Shown one piece after another: positions 1 through 12,240 of a stretch of DNA of 64,000 nucleotides; the first letter of the stretch is position 1; the number at the start of each line of letters is the position of its first letter. A model generated the notes under the pieces. It made no database searches. It had not been told where the DNA came from and saw only the letters and a program-made list of their open reading frames with translations. The position numbers and the translations under genes are program-made. The stretch is taken from the NCBI GenBank assembly GCA_023313575.1, contig JAJTTP010000010.1:1-64000 (forward strand), given 5' to 3'. This stretch comes from Eutypella sp. D-1. Lineage: Eukaryota; Ascomycota; Sordariomycetes; Xylariales; Diatrypaceae.

Positions 1-689
1 TTAAATTATTTATTATTAATCTTAATTATTAAAGTAATAAACTTATCGAAAGCACCTGGTTTATTTTATATAATGATTTTATCTTTAACTAAATCCTTAA
101 ATCTTTAATAAAACGTATCGATAAAAAACTTATTATCGATTTAATTTATTTTAATAATAAATTATTTAAATTACGTAATATACGTATAAGTTACCCTTTT
201 TTATTTAAAGGTTAAAAGTTATTACGTAACGGCTCGGGCCTTATCCGGATTTCCGTAATTAGCTTTTATTTTTTCCTCGAAATTCTTATATTTTTTAAAA
301 AAGCGTTTAATTTCCGTAAATCTTTTTTTCTTTTTTCCTTTTATAAAGGCATTTAAAATGGGTTTAAATTATTAAATTATCCCTCCGGTAAAACATAATA
401 TAATATTAAAAATTTTATTAACTTCCGTAATATATATATAACGTTATTAATATAAATAAATTACGGCTATAATAAAAAAAGGTCGTACGGGGGTAATGCT
501 ATTATAAGGTCCAGGTTTTTTAAGCTTAAATTTAACGGGTATAACCTTTTAGTTTATAAATATAATTACCGTTTACTCGATTTATTCGATTCGTTTAAGT
601 AATTATTAAATAACTTATTAAAAATTTTAACTTAAAAAAATATAATATCGGATATTATTTAAAATTAATAATATTATTAAATAAAAGTT

Positions 690-1110
690 TATAACGTATA
701 ATAATTAGTTTATTCCTAACTATTAATTTAATTAAAGGATTTATATTAATAAAAATGTTAAAGGTTTTAAATAATAAGTAATTACATTTAATAATAATAA
801 AAAAAAAGTGCTTTAAATAACTAAATTATATTATAAGCTAATAAGCTTAAAGATTATTTAAAAAAAAGGTAATAAACGTAATTATATACTATTTATATCC
901 TTTATTCCTAACATTAGAATATATAATTATATTAAATCCTTAGATCGTAACGGATGTAACTAATACCTTTAAATCTATAGATCATAACAGATCCATATAT
1001 GGCTTTTTTTATAACTTATTAAATATGGCTGGCTTACGTTTTTATTCTTCCGGCAGTACCGCTAATGAATAGGGTTACCAGCCCCCACTTGGCCTAGTCA
1101 GGCCATAACA
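690..1110 (-). mobile_element. Second LTR copy, inverted and RIP-damaged
   Basis: Read on the minus strand this begins TGTTATGGCC at 1110 and runs to about 690, matching the solo LTR at 1971-2401 over its length. The best-conserved part pairs 709-938 with the reverse complement of 2160-2389. The two copies face each other with their TG ends inward, separated by about 860 bases. The outer end is blurred by mutation and a small length difference, and I could not find a clean target duplication, so the left boundary is approximate. Confidence 0.65.
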
Positions 1111-1970
1111 TAAAATTAAAAAATTATACGGTAAGTTCGGTATATAACGGTAATTAATTATTATTTTTTTTAAAAATCGGGTTTTAATATTTTTTAATAT
1201 AAAAAAGATTTATTAAATATAATTTAAAATACTTTTAAATCGTTTTTATTTATGTTTTTAATTTTAATATTAAAAAAAGTTATAAAAATCTAATTATAAT
1301 AATATTAAATTTTATTTTATTCGGTATTAAAATAACATTTTATAATAAAGTATATATCGGTAAATATTAAATAATAAAGAACGTTATAAAAAAAAATATA
1401 ACGTAAAACTGTATTTACCGGATACCGTTAATATAATATATATTAAAAAAAAACGGAATTTATTTTTTAAAATATTATAAACTTTTCCCGTATAATTATT
1501 TTTTTTATTTTAAACTTTTTTAAATTATTTTATAATAATCGATAAATATAATTTATTTAAAATATTAATCGGCGGGATAATATAATAAATTTATTTTTAT
1601 TAATTATTAATAAATATAAGTATTTATTTTAATAATAAATTAAATCTCGGAATAAAGTTAAATACCGTTTAAAAAAAGGAATTATAACTTTTTAAAGTTT
1701 TTACAGGCCCCGGTTTTTTATTTAAAATAATTGCTTAAAAAAAAGGTAACGCCGGAAGTTAATATAAAAATTATTTAAATCTTATAACATATAGGTTAAT
1801 TTAAATTTTTAAAAAAGGAACGGTCCGGTTATCCTTTTTTATTATTAAATATGGCTATTTAAAAGGTTATTAATTATTTCTTATTAACTAAAAAAAATAA
1901 CCCGGGTAAGGCGGATAAGTTAAATAACCGTAAAGGTATCCTGGAAAATATAAATATTAATACGGGTATT

Positions 1971-2401
1971 TGTTATGACCGGTCGGGCCATTGGGCCTAA
2001 TAAGGCTAATACAGCAAGAAAAGATCCCTGACTTAAGTTCTGGAGAAAGAGATAGCCATATTAAAGTAAGCCATATACGCCATACAACTAAAAAGGATCG
2101 GTTAAATCGGTAATAATCTTAATAATATTAAATCGTTATATTCGGATGCGATTTTAATGATTTAATAATAACTATATATTTTAATGTTAGGAATAAAAGA
2201 TATAAATAATATATAATTACGTTTATTACCTTTTTTTTAAATAATTTTTAAGCTTTTTAACTTATAATATAATTTAGTTATTTAAAACACTTTTTTTTTT
2301 ATTATTATTAAACGTGATTACTTATTGCTTAAAACCTTAACACTTTTATTAACATAAACCCCTTAACTGGATTAATAGTTAGGAATAAATCAGCCGTTAC
2401 A
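1971..2401 (+). mobile_element. Solo LTR with GTATT target duplication
   Basis: The element starts TGTTATGACC and ends CCGTTACA, so it has the TG...CA ends of a retroviral-type LTR. It is flanked by GTATT at 1966-1970 and GTATT at 2402-2406, a perfect 5-bp target-site duplication of the length made by Ty3/gypsy and Ty1/copia integrases. No primer-binding site, polypurine tract or second same-orientation LTR is evident next to it, so it looks like a solo LTR left by recombination. The first 130 bases keep normal composition while the rest is strongly AT-biased, suggesting uneven RIP. Superfamily cannot be assigned. Confidence 0.8.
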
Positions 2402-3660
2402 GTATTTTAAATTAACATTCCCGGGAGGAAAAAATTATACAGGTTATAAAAAAAAGGGTTATATAAATTATATAAAAAAAGGTTATTAAATACCGAAAAA
2501 ACGTTTAATATTTTACGAGGATTTAAACGTTTTAAAACCGGGTTAAAATTTAACGGGGTTATTTATTAAAGTAAAAAAAAGAAAAATTAATTAATTTAAA
2601 TTAAAAGGAAAAAATTAACGCGCAGTTATAAAAAACGGGTTAATAAAAATTATTATTTTTTATAACATAATTTATGCCGTTAAAATTTTTAATTATTATT
2701 AAAATTTACCGGGCGGTTTTATAAATATCCCGAGCCGTAAATTAAAATAAATAAATAATTTATAAATATTTAAATAAATTAATTTTTATTTTATATTATA
2801 AATCGAAGTTTTTTATATTAAAACGTTAAATTATCGGTTTTTTATTAATTTAAACTTTTTAAAATTTTATACCGGAAATTTAAATTACGTAATAAAATTA
2901 ATTAATATTATATTTTTTAATATATACGCCTTTTTATATTAATGCGGTTTTTAATATAAACCGAAACGTTTTTAATATAATTTTAAAATTTACTTTTATA
3001 AATTTTTAAAAATGGTTTTAATATTATTTAAAAATTTCTTTAATTATCCGGCTAATTTTTAACTTATTATTAATTTTTTTAAAGTTATTAATAATTAATA
3101 ACGTTAATATTATTTTTTAAAAGTTAATAATTTATACTGGGTCGAATTTTATTTAAGTTATAATTATAAGGTTAAAAAATAAAACGAATAAAATAATACG
3201 TTTTTATAAATAATTAAAAAGTTATAATAACGTATTTTTAACTTTTTTAATTTTTTTTTACGTTAATATTTATTAAAAAGTTTTAATATAAGGTTATTTT
3301 TTAATAGCTTTTAAAGATTTAGCTTATTATTAATTATCCGATATATTAAGTAATAAAAATGGTTTTTATAATAATAATAATGTTAATAAATATAAAAAAA
3401 AAGTATTATATAATAATATAAATAAAAAAAGGTTTATTATTATCCGTTATAAAAACGGACGGGGGAAAGTAATAATAAAAATCTTTTAATAATATTAATA
3501 TAAAAATTTTTTTAAGTTATTATAATAATAACTTTTTTAACTTTATTAATTTATATTATTATATTTATTTAATAATATTAATTAATATTAATAAATACGT
3601 ACGTAAAAAAAAAAGATAATAACAGAATAAAAAAGGGTAAAATTAATGTTATATTTTGGT

Positions 3661-4410
3661 TTAAAGTTTATCTTTTTATCTGGGAAAAATACGGGCGAAA
3701 CCCGTATCCTTATATAAACGGGAGATAGGTATATAGGTACTTCTTACTGGTATGTGGGTCCATACCAGTGACCACTAATAACTAACACACACGGAGTACT
3801 TGCTATCAACGGGTACAGTACGGCCATGGGCTGGAACCTTTCCAGCTTTCCAGGCTATCCACCTACCTCCTAGGCTAGGTACCTAGCAGCCTACTTAGGT
3901 AGGTAGGTAGGTAGTTAGGTAGGTACCTACCTAAAAGCAACTAACTCTTAGCTCAACTTCCAGCAACTTCCACCACAAACTTGCAACCCTCCACACTCCG
4001 CACTCACACTCCACCACCTGCAACCTCCTGTAACCTCCGAGTGGTGGTAATGGTACTCTATTAATTATGTAGACCTCATACTAAAGCAAGCAAGTAAGTA
4101 AATCATCAAACCTCACGTGTTCACACTCCGATCACACCCAATTGCACGACAACAATCGCAACCTCTACACTCATCGCGAGATCGAATTGAGTTTCGTATA
4201 TCTCGTCTTCCCACTTCCATTATCCGAAACCACACCACCACCACCAAGCATTAATCCCTGGGGCTTCGTCCCCCCAATCCACCATATAAAACCGGCAAAA
4301 CGGCGTCCTCCGAACAAAACCCCGCCCCCGGAGGCGGCCCGGCGCCCAAGACGCCCACATCTCCTACATCTCCCACCTTATCATCATCTTCCCGCAACAC
4401 CACCAGCGGC
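3661..4410. promoter_or_regulatory. Upstream region of SNX3
   Basis: Gene-free spacer of normal composition between the RIP block and SNX3. It holds a perfect inverted repeat ATACGGG/CCCGTAT with a 5-base loop at 3689-3707, a second perfect 9-bp inverted repeat ACTGGTATG/CATACCAGT at 3746-3769, and a dense run of AGGTAGGT/ACCTACCT tetranucleotide-like repeats at about 3860-3935. The SNX3 promoter and leader must lie here; no individual factor site can be supported. Confidence 0.5.
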
Positions 4411-4949
4411 ATGCAGCGCCCTCCCATCATGCAGGCGATGCCCGACACGCGGCAGCAGTCCTTCGACGAGATCTACGGCCCCCCCGAGAACTTCCTCGAG
4501 ATCGAGGTCCGGAACCCACGCACCCACGGCACCTCGCGGAGCATGTATACCGACTACGAGATCGTCTGCCGCACCAACATACCCGCCTTCAAGCTACGCC
4601 AGAGCAGCGTCCGTCGCCGCTACAGCGACTTTGAGTACTTCCGCGACATACTCGAGCGCGAGAGTGCCCGCGTCACCATCCCACCCCTCCCGGGGAAGGT
4701 CTTCACTAATCGATTCTCCGACGACGTCATTGAGGGCCGCCGCGCTGGGCTCGAGAAGTTCCTCCGCATCGTCGTCGGCCACCCGCTGCTCCAGACCGGG
4801 AGCAAGGTCCTCGCTGCCTTTGTTCAGGGTGAGTATATTTCAATATAATTTCTTCCACTCTCTTGCATTCCAGCTCTCTCAATAGATGGCTAACCTCAAC
4901 TCTTCAACCCCCTCCATCAGACCCGAACTGGGATCGTAACGCCTGGTGA
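4411..4949 (+). CDS. SNX3: Sorting nexin 3 (PX domain protein)
   Basis: Two exons, 4411-4828 and 4921-4949, with a 92-bp intron (GTGAGT...CAG), give 148 aa. The product is almost entirely one PX domain, which binds phosphatidylinositol 3-phosphate on endosomes. Visible hallmarks are the [13 protein letters not shown] block, PPLPGKVF with its Pro-rich loop, and the [10 protein letters not shown] motif. The C-terminus DPNWDRNAW is coded by the tiny second exon and matches the usual end of Snx3/Grd19 proteins, which confirms the splice. Snx3 works with retromer to retrieve membrane proteins from endosomes to the Golgi. Met codons at 4429 and 4438 are alternative starts; the first was kept because all three precede conserved sequence. 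It borders the RIP block yet is intact. Confidence 0.95.
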
Positions 4950-7501
4950 CTGCGCCTAGCCGAATCTTGGGCTAACGCCTCTACACCCGGCCGCACGCCA
5001 AGGAAGCTCCGCAAGCGACCGCCGAGACCCGCGTGCGACACGCAGATGTTGAAGGCCAGGCGCAAAACCAGTTGGGGGACCGACACCACGTTTCTATAAG
5101 TTCTCTTGGAGGGGGGGGGGGTTAATTAAAAAGAAAAGCACAACCAGCGGGGAGTGAAGAAGAAGAAGAAGCGAAAATGCGTTTTCTCGGGCAAGGACAG
5201 AAAAAAAAGGATGATGATATGTCATACCACGCTCTCTCTCTCTCTCTTGCCAATGCCGTTCCATCCAACGGGTCGGGATACACACACTCCGATTTCTCAT
5301 TTTCCCCATGCCCCATAACTCGCACCCGTACATCACGAGGCCCTCCTCCATCAGCCCGCGCCGTTCTTCCTAACAACAACAGTGAAGCATCTCCTTCCAC
5401 AGTCCCAGAGCCTGTTTGTTTGTCTGTCTGTTGTCTGCCTTTTTTTTCGTTTGTTTTTAACATGTACGTTACAGTTGATATCCTTGGATGATTATATGAA
5501 ATATTTCTCACTACTACGACTACGAGGTTTCCGGCATCCGCCCGAGGCGTATGACTTTGGTGGCGTGCCATGTGGCGAACTGCAATGTGGCTTATGAATG
5601 ACCATGGGGTAATCCTGCACTCTATTAACTACGATGATGTTAAGACGAGCGTCCGCACGATGCAACAAGCATTCTTATGTCGCAAGTTTGGCCATCCACG
5701 CGAACCAGCATACGCCCTATTCCAACCCAAGCTACTACCCACCACAAGCTGCAGGTCTACTCGCAAATTCAGACAACTGGGCTTGCTGGCGTCAGCAGCA
5801 GCAGTCGACTCTACAGGGTTCAAGTCCTGCCGGCCTCTCCGTCCTGCACCGTGGAGAGCCCCTCGAACATGTTTTCCTCTGGGCTTCACAGGATCGATGC
5901 GGTCGTTCCACGACGCGAAGGCCAGGCCCGCGTACGTCATCTTAACTCGTCGGCCAGTCACCAATCACAGGGGGAGGAGGGGCGTTCGCCCCCGCCGAGG
6001 GACTTGGTGTCTTTCAGAGAAGTAAAAAATGACATAGTGAGTTTAAGTACAGGCTTTGTCTGTGAACTTAGGCATGTATTGCACATTGTGGAGAAACTGG
6101 CAAGATTACAGAGGTGGCCTCTCTATTCGTGGTGTACAGAGCTACTCTTAAAGTTGAGAGATCCATCACGGCTGCAAAACCGAAAGGACGGAACCGAGGA
6201 GCTAAACGCCGGGACAGGGAGACAGTCATGCCGACACTTAAAGATATATATCATCAAGGCGCCGTTGACATGGGATCCCTCAACCCGTCATCTCGACATG
6301 GTTTCCCTCCTATGTTTCAATTCGGCATCGCATCCCGAGTGTCCCGGGTTCAAACCCCGTAGGTCGTACAAGATTAAAAGTAGGTCAAGTCGGCAGGCTA
6401 AATTTAGTTGACAGGATATCCAACCCTTCGCTTCATCCCTGCCCGGCCTTCTCCCCGGCGATCGAGGACAAGGGATGGCAACTGGCAATAATCAATAATA
6501 AACAGCCCTAAGCGATCCTTATTGTACTGCACATCGGAAAATATGATGAGTTTCGCACAACACTTGCGTATGATCTTCTAATACCAGTCATTGATCTATC
6601 ATTTCGAGCTACTCATATCATAAATAATACTGAGACTTGACGGACATCATGCTTCTCTCCACCCCTTGTCCTCGTCCAGCGGTTCGGCCGTTGGTCTCCA
6701 CTACAGCCCTATTGAGAGTGGATGTCTCAGATCGTTTCTTTCTGTTCCACTTTCCGTTCTTCCGGAGACCGGGGGCTCTGCACGCTGCTTGGGCGGCATA
6801 TTATTCAGAGCGTCCTTTGTTTTAGACTCTGCTGCCAGCTGCCACTCACGGAGCCTCTCAATACGTCCTGATTGCGTAAACTGGCTCTTCGGCTTTTCTT
6901 TGGTTTTTTTTTTTTGGTGGGGGGGGGGGGGTGGCGGGTTGTTAGGCTGACGGGGCAATTCCAGTTAGTTGTAGCTTCTGCGCGTATGGGGGATATGGGC
7001 AATTTGAGCCCGTTCTTCGGATCCCTTCGAATGGATGAGAGAAAGCGTGAGGGCTATTGCATTGCGTATACACCCTATCCTGAGAGTCCATGAAGATGGC
7101 CTTTCACCTCCGAGCTGATGCGGTACGAAGGGTCACATCATCTGTAAGCTACTGGCCATAGTGTACCTGCCGGCTCATCGCGTCCCCAAGCATGCAAAGC
7201 TGCCTAATACAGCAATTATGATCGGATGCGGAAGAGGAACAAAGGGTATATTTCATCTCGGATGCGGCAGCGGCTACTGTGAAAGACGAAAGGTGAACGA
7301 TGGGGGGGATTATTCTTTGTCATTTGACTCACTGATTTATGTTTCTGTCACGGCTCCAAGGTCTCCGACCTATTTTCGACGTCTCAACTCAGCATATGTT
7401 AGTCCACGCGGTAATCGGTCTCCTCTGTGTTGCATATTCATACCAACAACTACTTGGACCTGCCCGGAACACGTATACGGGACAGAGCAGTCTTATTGAC
7501 C
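4950..7501. other. Gene-poor spacer after SNX3
   Basis: About 2.5 kb without a supportable gene. Open frames exist between 5570 and 6420 in all three forward frames, but they overlap one another and show no domain or family resemblance. A Pro/Gln-containing stretch at about 5690-5830 in one frame could be an old coding remnant. Homopolymer runs occur near 5110 (G), 6908 (T) and 6920 (G). A match to a tRNA B box at about 6347-6360 lacks the rest of a tRNA. Confidence 0.5.
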
Positions 7502-9512
7502 ATGGAGTCACAAGCACGAAGATTCACCCCTCAAAATTTTGTGGGCACCGCATGGAAACCACCAAGTGAGGAGCCGTTCAATCTCTTGCTCTATCTCCAG
7601 GGGCTCGAGAAAGGCACGGCGGGTAATGATCTTGTCGCGATTCCGAGGGTGCGACAGGCTCTGAATACAGCCGCAGCCCATTGGATTGCCGAAGAGAACC
7701 CTGGTCGTGTGGGAGTCCATGGGAACATCGACGCAAGAACTTTGTTAAGATGGTTTTACAGTACACAACACACGGCTCAAGGCCAAAACCACGCCAGGGA
7801 CATGGTCGAGGCGAAGTTGGGATCAAATGTGCCCGGAACTTTCGCCAGTGAGGCGGAGCTCATGGACAACATCACGGACTGGGCTGCATGCTGGGCGGCA
7901 GTTCGCATGCGATGTTTCACAGATTACCTGAAGTCATTAACCAGGGAAGACCAACACAGATGGGCGACTCGACACTACGTTTTCCAGTGGGGTTTAGACA
8001 TCAATAAAGCCATACATCGGCTTGACTTCGCGAACGACATGAAGCTGATCAACATAGACAAGTTCTACAGTAGCAATACAATGACTCCATATCGACCCTT
8101 AATGGGCGCAACTACGTACTTCGAACAGGCAATCGGTTTCGCTTATCGACTCTCTAGAGAAGAGGGAACCAACCTCCGTGCGTTCTTAGGGGCTGAGGAA
8201 TGAGTTTTTGACCGTAATTTAGGGAGCTTGAACGTATATCGCTGACCATAGGCTAACAGTCATTGCCATCGAAAATCGGGACAGTAAAACGAATGACAAC
8301 ATAGCGAGCATCTTTGCGAGCCACGTATCATTCATAGAGAGGTACCACAGGTGGCGGATGGCGACTTGCAACGCCGCGGCAATCAACATCACACACGCGA
8401 GACCTGTTACATCGGTCGAACAGCACAGAGCTGATGCGAGGCCATTAGACGACGGCTACGACACTTTAATGGCAAGACTGAAAGACCTGGTAGTGGAACG
8501 AAACAACCATGGCTTGCTTCGGCAGGAAACGGATCAGCAAGTGAGATTAGCACGCGCAGATCTCGTTACGGACGTACTACGGAGTCCTTGCAACAACTAT
8601 TTAACTCAAAAACAAAGAGACAGATATGAACATATACCAATGGGTAGATCACAAACTGAAGACTTCCCACTTGCGCAGTTTCCGCACATACCCGATGCTC
8701 CAGACTTACTTGAAGAGTCCGTATTGAACCTGCCGCCCTCTCCCCGTCCCGGCGGGGGAGGAGGAGACAATGGCCCCGGAGATGGTGGTACCGGAGGAGG
8801 AAATACCGGAACCGGAAGAGATGATGGCCAGCCTTGGGAAGAGGTGGGTCCCAGGAACCGCCGGGGGGGCGGCCGTGGTAGGAGACAGACCCTTCCTGCC
8901 AACGTCCGGCCAGAGATGCCGTCAAGGTCCGGACAGCCCTGGGATAGCTCATTAGGAGGGCTAGAGACGGAGGACCTGGTAGATAGAGGGGCTTGGTGGG
9001 ATACCGGTGTGAGGTCTCGGAGGATATTGGAGGACATACATTCGCCTGCCGATCACTTCATCGAGGACGACTACGACGACGAATTCATGCCGTTATTTGA
9101 AGACGACGACGAAGACATGCACCCCGACCCCATAGATCTAGCGAGTATGGGTATACCTTGTGCGGATGAAAACACGACCAGTAAGTGATAGATGCCCGCA
9201 TTCCTCCCTCCCTCCCTCAATTCGCTCTCGCAACTACGTGCTAATCAGAAACTTCGAATAGTTCACCGACCAAGTGACAGGATAGGGCAGAACGATAACC
9301 ATCTCGAAAATATCATGAGGGAGTTTTTGCGAGCCCAGAATGAAGCGGCTTTTATCGGTTCGGGGCCCACGGCACAGTTCGACTTCCCCAACGGTCCCAT
9401 GGACCGGGAATTCACGCCTAACAAACGACGCAAGATTCAAGTGCTCGACGAGGCCCGGGACGTATACGCACCGTTCCGGGTCGAACAACATCAGTGGGCT
9501 GTCAGGGCATAA
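7502..9512 (+). CDS. Unrecognised 615-aa nuclear-type protein
   Basis: I do not recognise a family. Three exons are inferred: 7502-8177, 8260-9180 and 9262-9512 (615 aa). Intron 1 (82 bp) uses donor GTGCGT and acceptor ACAG with a CTGAC branch point; intron 2 (81 bp) uses GTAAGT and AATAG with CTAAT upstream. Both junctions keep frame, and the frame upstream of 8358 reads as continuous protein to 8260, which is why I join what otherwise look like two genes. The N-terminal 250 residues look globular and helical. A Gly-rich segment with RGR repeats follows at about 389-441, then an Asp/Glu-rich stretch at about 490-515. A basic NKRRKIQV cluster lies near residue 585 and could be a nuclear signal. 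The ATG at 7502 sits in a good CCATGG context. No transmembrane segment or signal peptide is seen. A two-gene reading is the alternative. Confidence 0.65.
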
Positions 9513-10926
9513 AACTGCGCACACACCGGGGGATTTCATTAGTTTGGACCTTGAGTCATTGGGGCTTCTACGATGTATAGATATTTAGTTAATCAGAACC
9601 AATATGTTTCCGCGTGCATCTTGCGTCGGGTCAGATTACTTGCGCCACAATTAAATCGTGGACGGTGGGAGGCGTATGCGTAAATGTAAAGTGTCTTGAA
9701 TGAGAATTTCTATTTCTTTTCCTCTTTAAATAGGAAGAAGAAAACGGGATGAAGTGTCATGATTTAATGGATCCAAACAATGATTCTTGCCTCTAGGAGA
9801 TGCCAATGAGTTGGCGTATGTGGGGGTAGAGGGATGAAAAGAGGGTGATTTACGCGCCACCTTCAGGTTGGACGGATAAGTCTAAGTAGACCATAAATGA
9901 CGATGAAGTGGGTATCGTATCATACATACGAGTCCCGCGAATTCTATCTTGTGTGTTACTTCAGGGGCGGCACTGGAAATTACGAGTAGAGAATTGCATG
10001 TCGATATCCCCATCGTAGCTGCCTGCTTGACTTCCGCTTCTACAGAAACAGCGGATGGGAGTGCAACTGCGACTGCTCACAATATTAAACAGCTCACTGA
10101 CGGCCACGCCGCCCGCCACGCGACCGCAAAAATCGGATCTCTAATCAACACATTCACTCGTACATAATACGTACATACATAGATATGCCGTGAAACCGTT
10201 TGTCATGAATGGTACACATCTATTCGTACATGGTCGTCCATAACCCTCCTGCCGGACGCGCGTGCGTGAGTGTTGCATCCCATACGCCGTATCTCTTCAT
10301 TTCTTTTTTTCCCAACCGAGCGTCCAGGGTGTGCGAATGCAACCAAGCGAGAATGTCATGGATAATTCTTCCCTTCTTTTTTCCTTCCCTTTTTTTTTCT
10401 ATGCCCTCTTTCCCCTGGCCTGGCCCCCCGAACGCCCCCAAAGACACGGATGAGATATATGGACGGAATTGTGGACTTTCATGGTAGTCCGCGCGAGTAT
10501 TGTGTCGATTGTGTACCAATGGGCATCCAATGTGCCTATGCGTCCACATTATTCTTTTGGTAATCTTGGACTCTTGAGGATCATGAACAAATACACGCGT
10601 ATAATCATAGGTAACCAGCGACGAACTCCAGGCGGGAATGATTTAATAAAGATAGGTGGAGGGGCGATTTACTGAGTCGTGGTGGCTTGAGGTGAAAGGG
10701 GTCGTGCCGGCCCACGACTTTCGTACGGTGATCCTGAGCCCGTGCCTCGACAACCGGAGGACGGCGGGTGCGCCACATAATCATTCAAGGGTCGCATTAA
10801 ACAGAGCATCATCCGAGATCATAATTTTCCCATTCGTGGGAAACTTTTCCGTTACTTTCAAGTTGCTTTTTCTTTTCGCCCTGTGATAGTACACGGTTCG
10901 GTACCGTTAGGGAGTGGGGGCGGTAT
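9513..10926. other. Intergenic spacer, convergent ends
   Basis: Spacer of 1.4 kb between two convergent genes (the 615-aa gene and RIM2). It contains only short overlapping frames without recognisable content and several T-rich runs (for example about 10303-10400). Both 3' ends must lie here. I see nothing else. Confidence 0.5.
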
Positions 10927-12240
10927 TTAGCTCTTGGCGCCTAGCAGCTTCAGGATGCCCTCGTACATGCCGAACATAATAGCAGCAGAGGGGATGGTGC
11001 GCATGAGATGCGGGGTGAGACCGCCGTAGAGGCCGATGATGCCTTCCTCGACCCACACAAGTTTCAGACACTGCACGAGGCCGGTGTACTTGGGCCCGCC
11101 GCCGGGACCACCGCCGGGAGCCTGCCGCAGCCGCGTCCGCGCGACCTCGTGGGGATATGTCAGAATGCTAGCGATACCCTTGGAGGCGCCAGCGCCGAGG
11201 AAGTTGCCGGTCCATTCGACGGTGTGGTCCCACCAGGTGCGGCCGCGCTCGGGATCCGACGCCACCCGGGCCGCGACGAGGGCCTCGCGCGCCCGCAGTT
11301 TCCGCTTGACCTCCTCGTACAGCATCCAGTGCAGCGTGCTCTCTGTGACGCCCAAGTAGCTCGCGCTAAGGCCCTTGAAGAATCCTCGGGGTCCTTCGTG
11401 CTGGAAAGTCTGCCGGATGCAGTCCCACGAATTCCGGTACCGCCGGAAGGCCCGGGCATCGCTCCCGCCGGCGGCCCCCTTGACACCGGCACCGGCGTGG
11501 TGGTTCTTATCTGCCGCCACCTCGGCAGCGTGGTTTTTGTCGAGCTGCAACCGCGTCTTAACCAGCCAGATGGGATTCGTAACCGTTCCGGTGGCAATGC
11601 CGGCCGTGACTGCGCTCGCAAGGTGGACCACGGGCCTTTCACTGACCCCGTGCTCCCCCTCCCCGCCGAACAAGCGCGAGTAGACCCGCTTTCCGGTTCC
11701 GTAGACGTAAAAATTACAGCTGCGCGCGGGCACAACGCCAATTAAATTCGGACCTAGGCCTTTGAATAGTGCCCGCCACCCCTCGAGCCGGTAGACGTCG
11801 CGCAGGATCTGTAGGGTCTCGGCCAAATGGTACGATACTGATCGCATGGGCCCGAGGCGCGTGTGACCGCTGGCGGTACGGGCGGCCCGAAGTTGGGCCT
11901 GATAAAAGTCGGATTGGAGTCGGGTCTTCAGAACATCAAGAGGAGCAGTTACAACTGCGGCAGTCATGCCTCCGACGCTGTGTATGTCAGCCAGCTGTAC
12001 CATGTATATATATGTGCAAATATATTTGCCATCCTATACATACCCGCCTGCGACAAGATGTGGCCATGACTTGGAAAAGGGAGATTGTTTGGTGGTGGCG
12101 GGGGGAACGGTGGTGGGTTCGGGAACCACCCCGCCGAGCTCGCGGGATTGTGATAGCGGCATCTTTTGATGTGTTAATGCCGGTGCGCCATGTCGACGCT
12201 CTTTTGAGGCGTCCATAGTATATTGCGACTGGTGTGCCAT
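10927..12240 (-). CDS. RIM2: Mitochondrial pyrimidine nucleotide carrier
   Basis: Member of the mitochondrial carrier family, closest in type to yeast Rim2 / animal SLC25A33-36, which exchange pyrimidine nucleotides across the inner membrane and support mtDNA maintenance. Exon 1 is 12240-12044 and exon 2 is 11977-10927; the 66-bp intron has donor GTATGT and acceptor ACACAG, giving 415 aa. The junction restores the conserved PHLVAGGVGGMTAA start of the first repeat. Three carrier signatures are present: APLDVLKTRLQ, NPIWLVKTRLQ and YPHEVARTRLR, each with Pro-x-[DEI]-x-x-[KR] logic. A Gly/Ala-rich insert follows the second signature. The N-terminal 60 residues are a hydrophilic extension. A start at 12261 in the same frame is non-ATG, so the ATG at 12240 was chosen. 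Confidence 0.93.

Larger units (their letters stand above)
1..3660. repeat. AT-rich RIP-mutated block
   Basis: This stretch is overwhelmingly A and T, full of TpA steps and poor in CpA and TpG, and no frame stays open for any length on either strand. That pattern is what repeat-induced point mutation (C to T at CpA) leaves in duplicated DNA of Pezizomycotina. Two islands of more normal composition (about 950-1110 and 1971-2100) are the inner ends of two LTR copies annotated separately. The composition changes abruptly near 3660 to ordinary gene-space sequence. I see no surviving gene; the block is best read as a mutated transposon graveyard. Confidence 0.85.

Noticed and set aside
6290..6372. 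tRNA-like 3' half with a B box GGTTCAAACCC
   Set aside because: No A box, no pairing acceptor stem and no anticodon arm can be placed upstream, so a tRNA gene is not supported.
5570..6420. Three overlapping forward open stretches up to 244 codons
   Set aside because: All three frames are open over the same bases, none has a recognisable domain, splicing pattern or coding-like composition.
11008..11745. 245-codon plus-strand frame
   Set aside because: It is the antisense shadow of the GC-rich RIM2 coding sequence.
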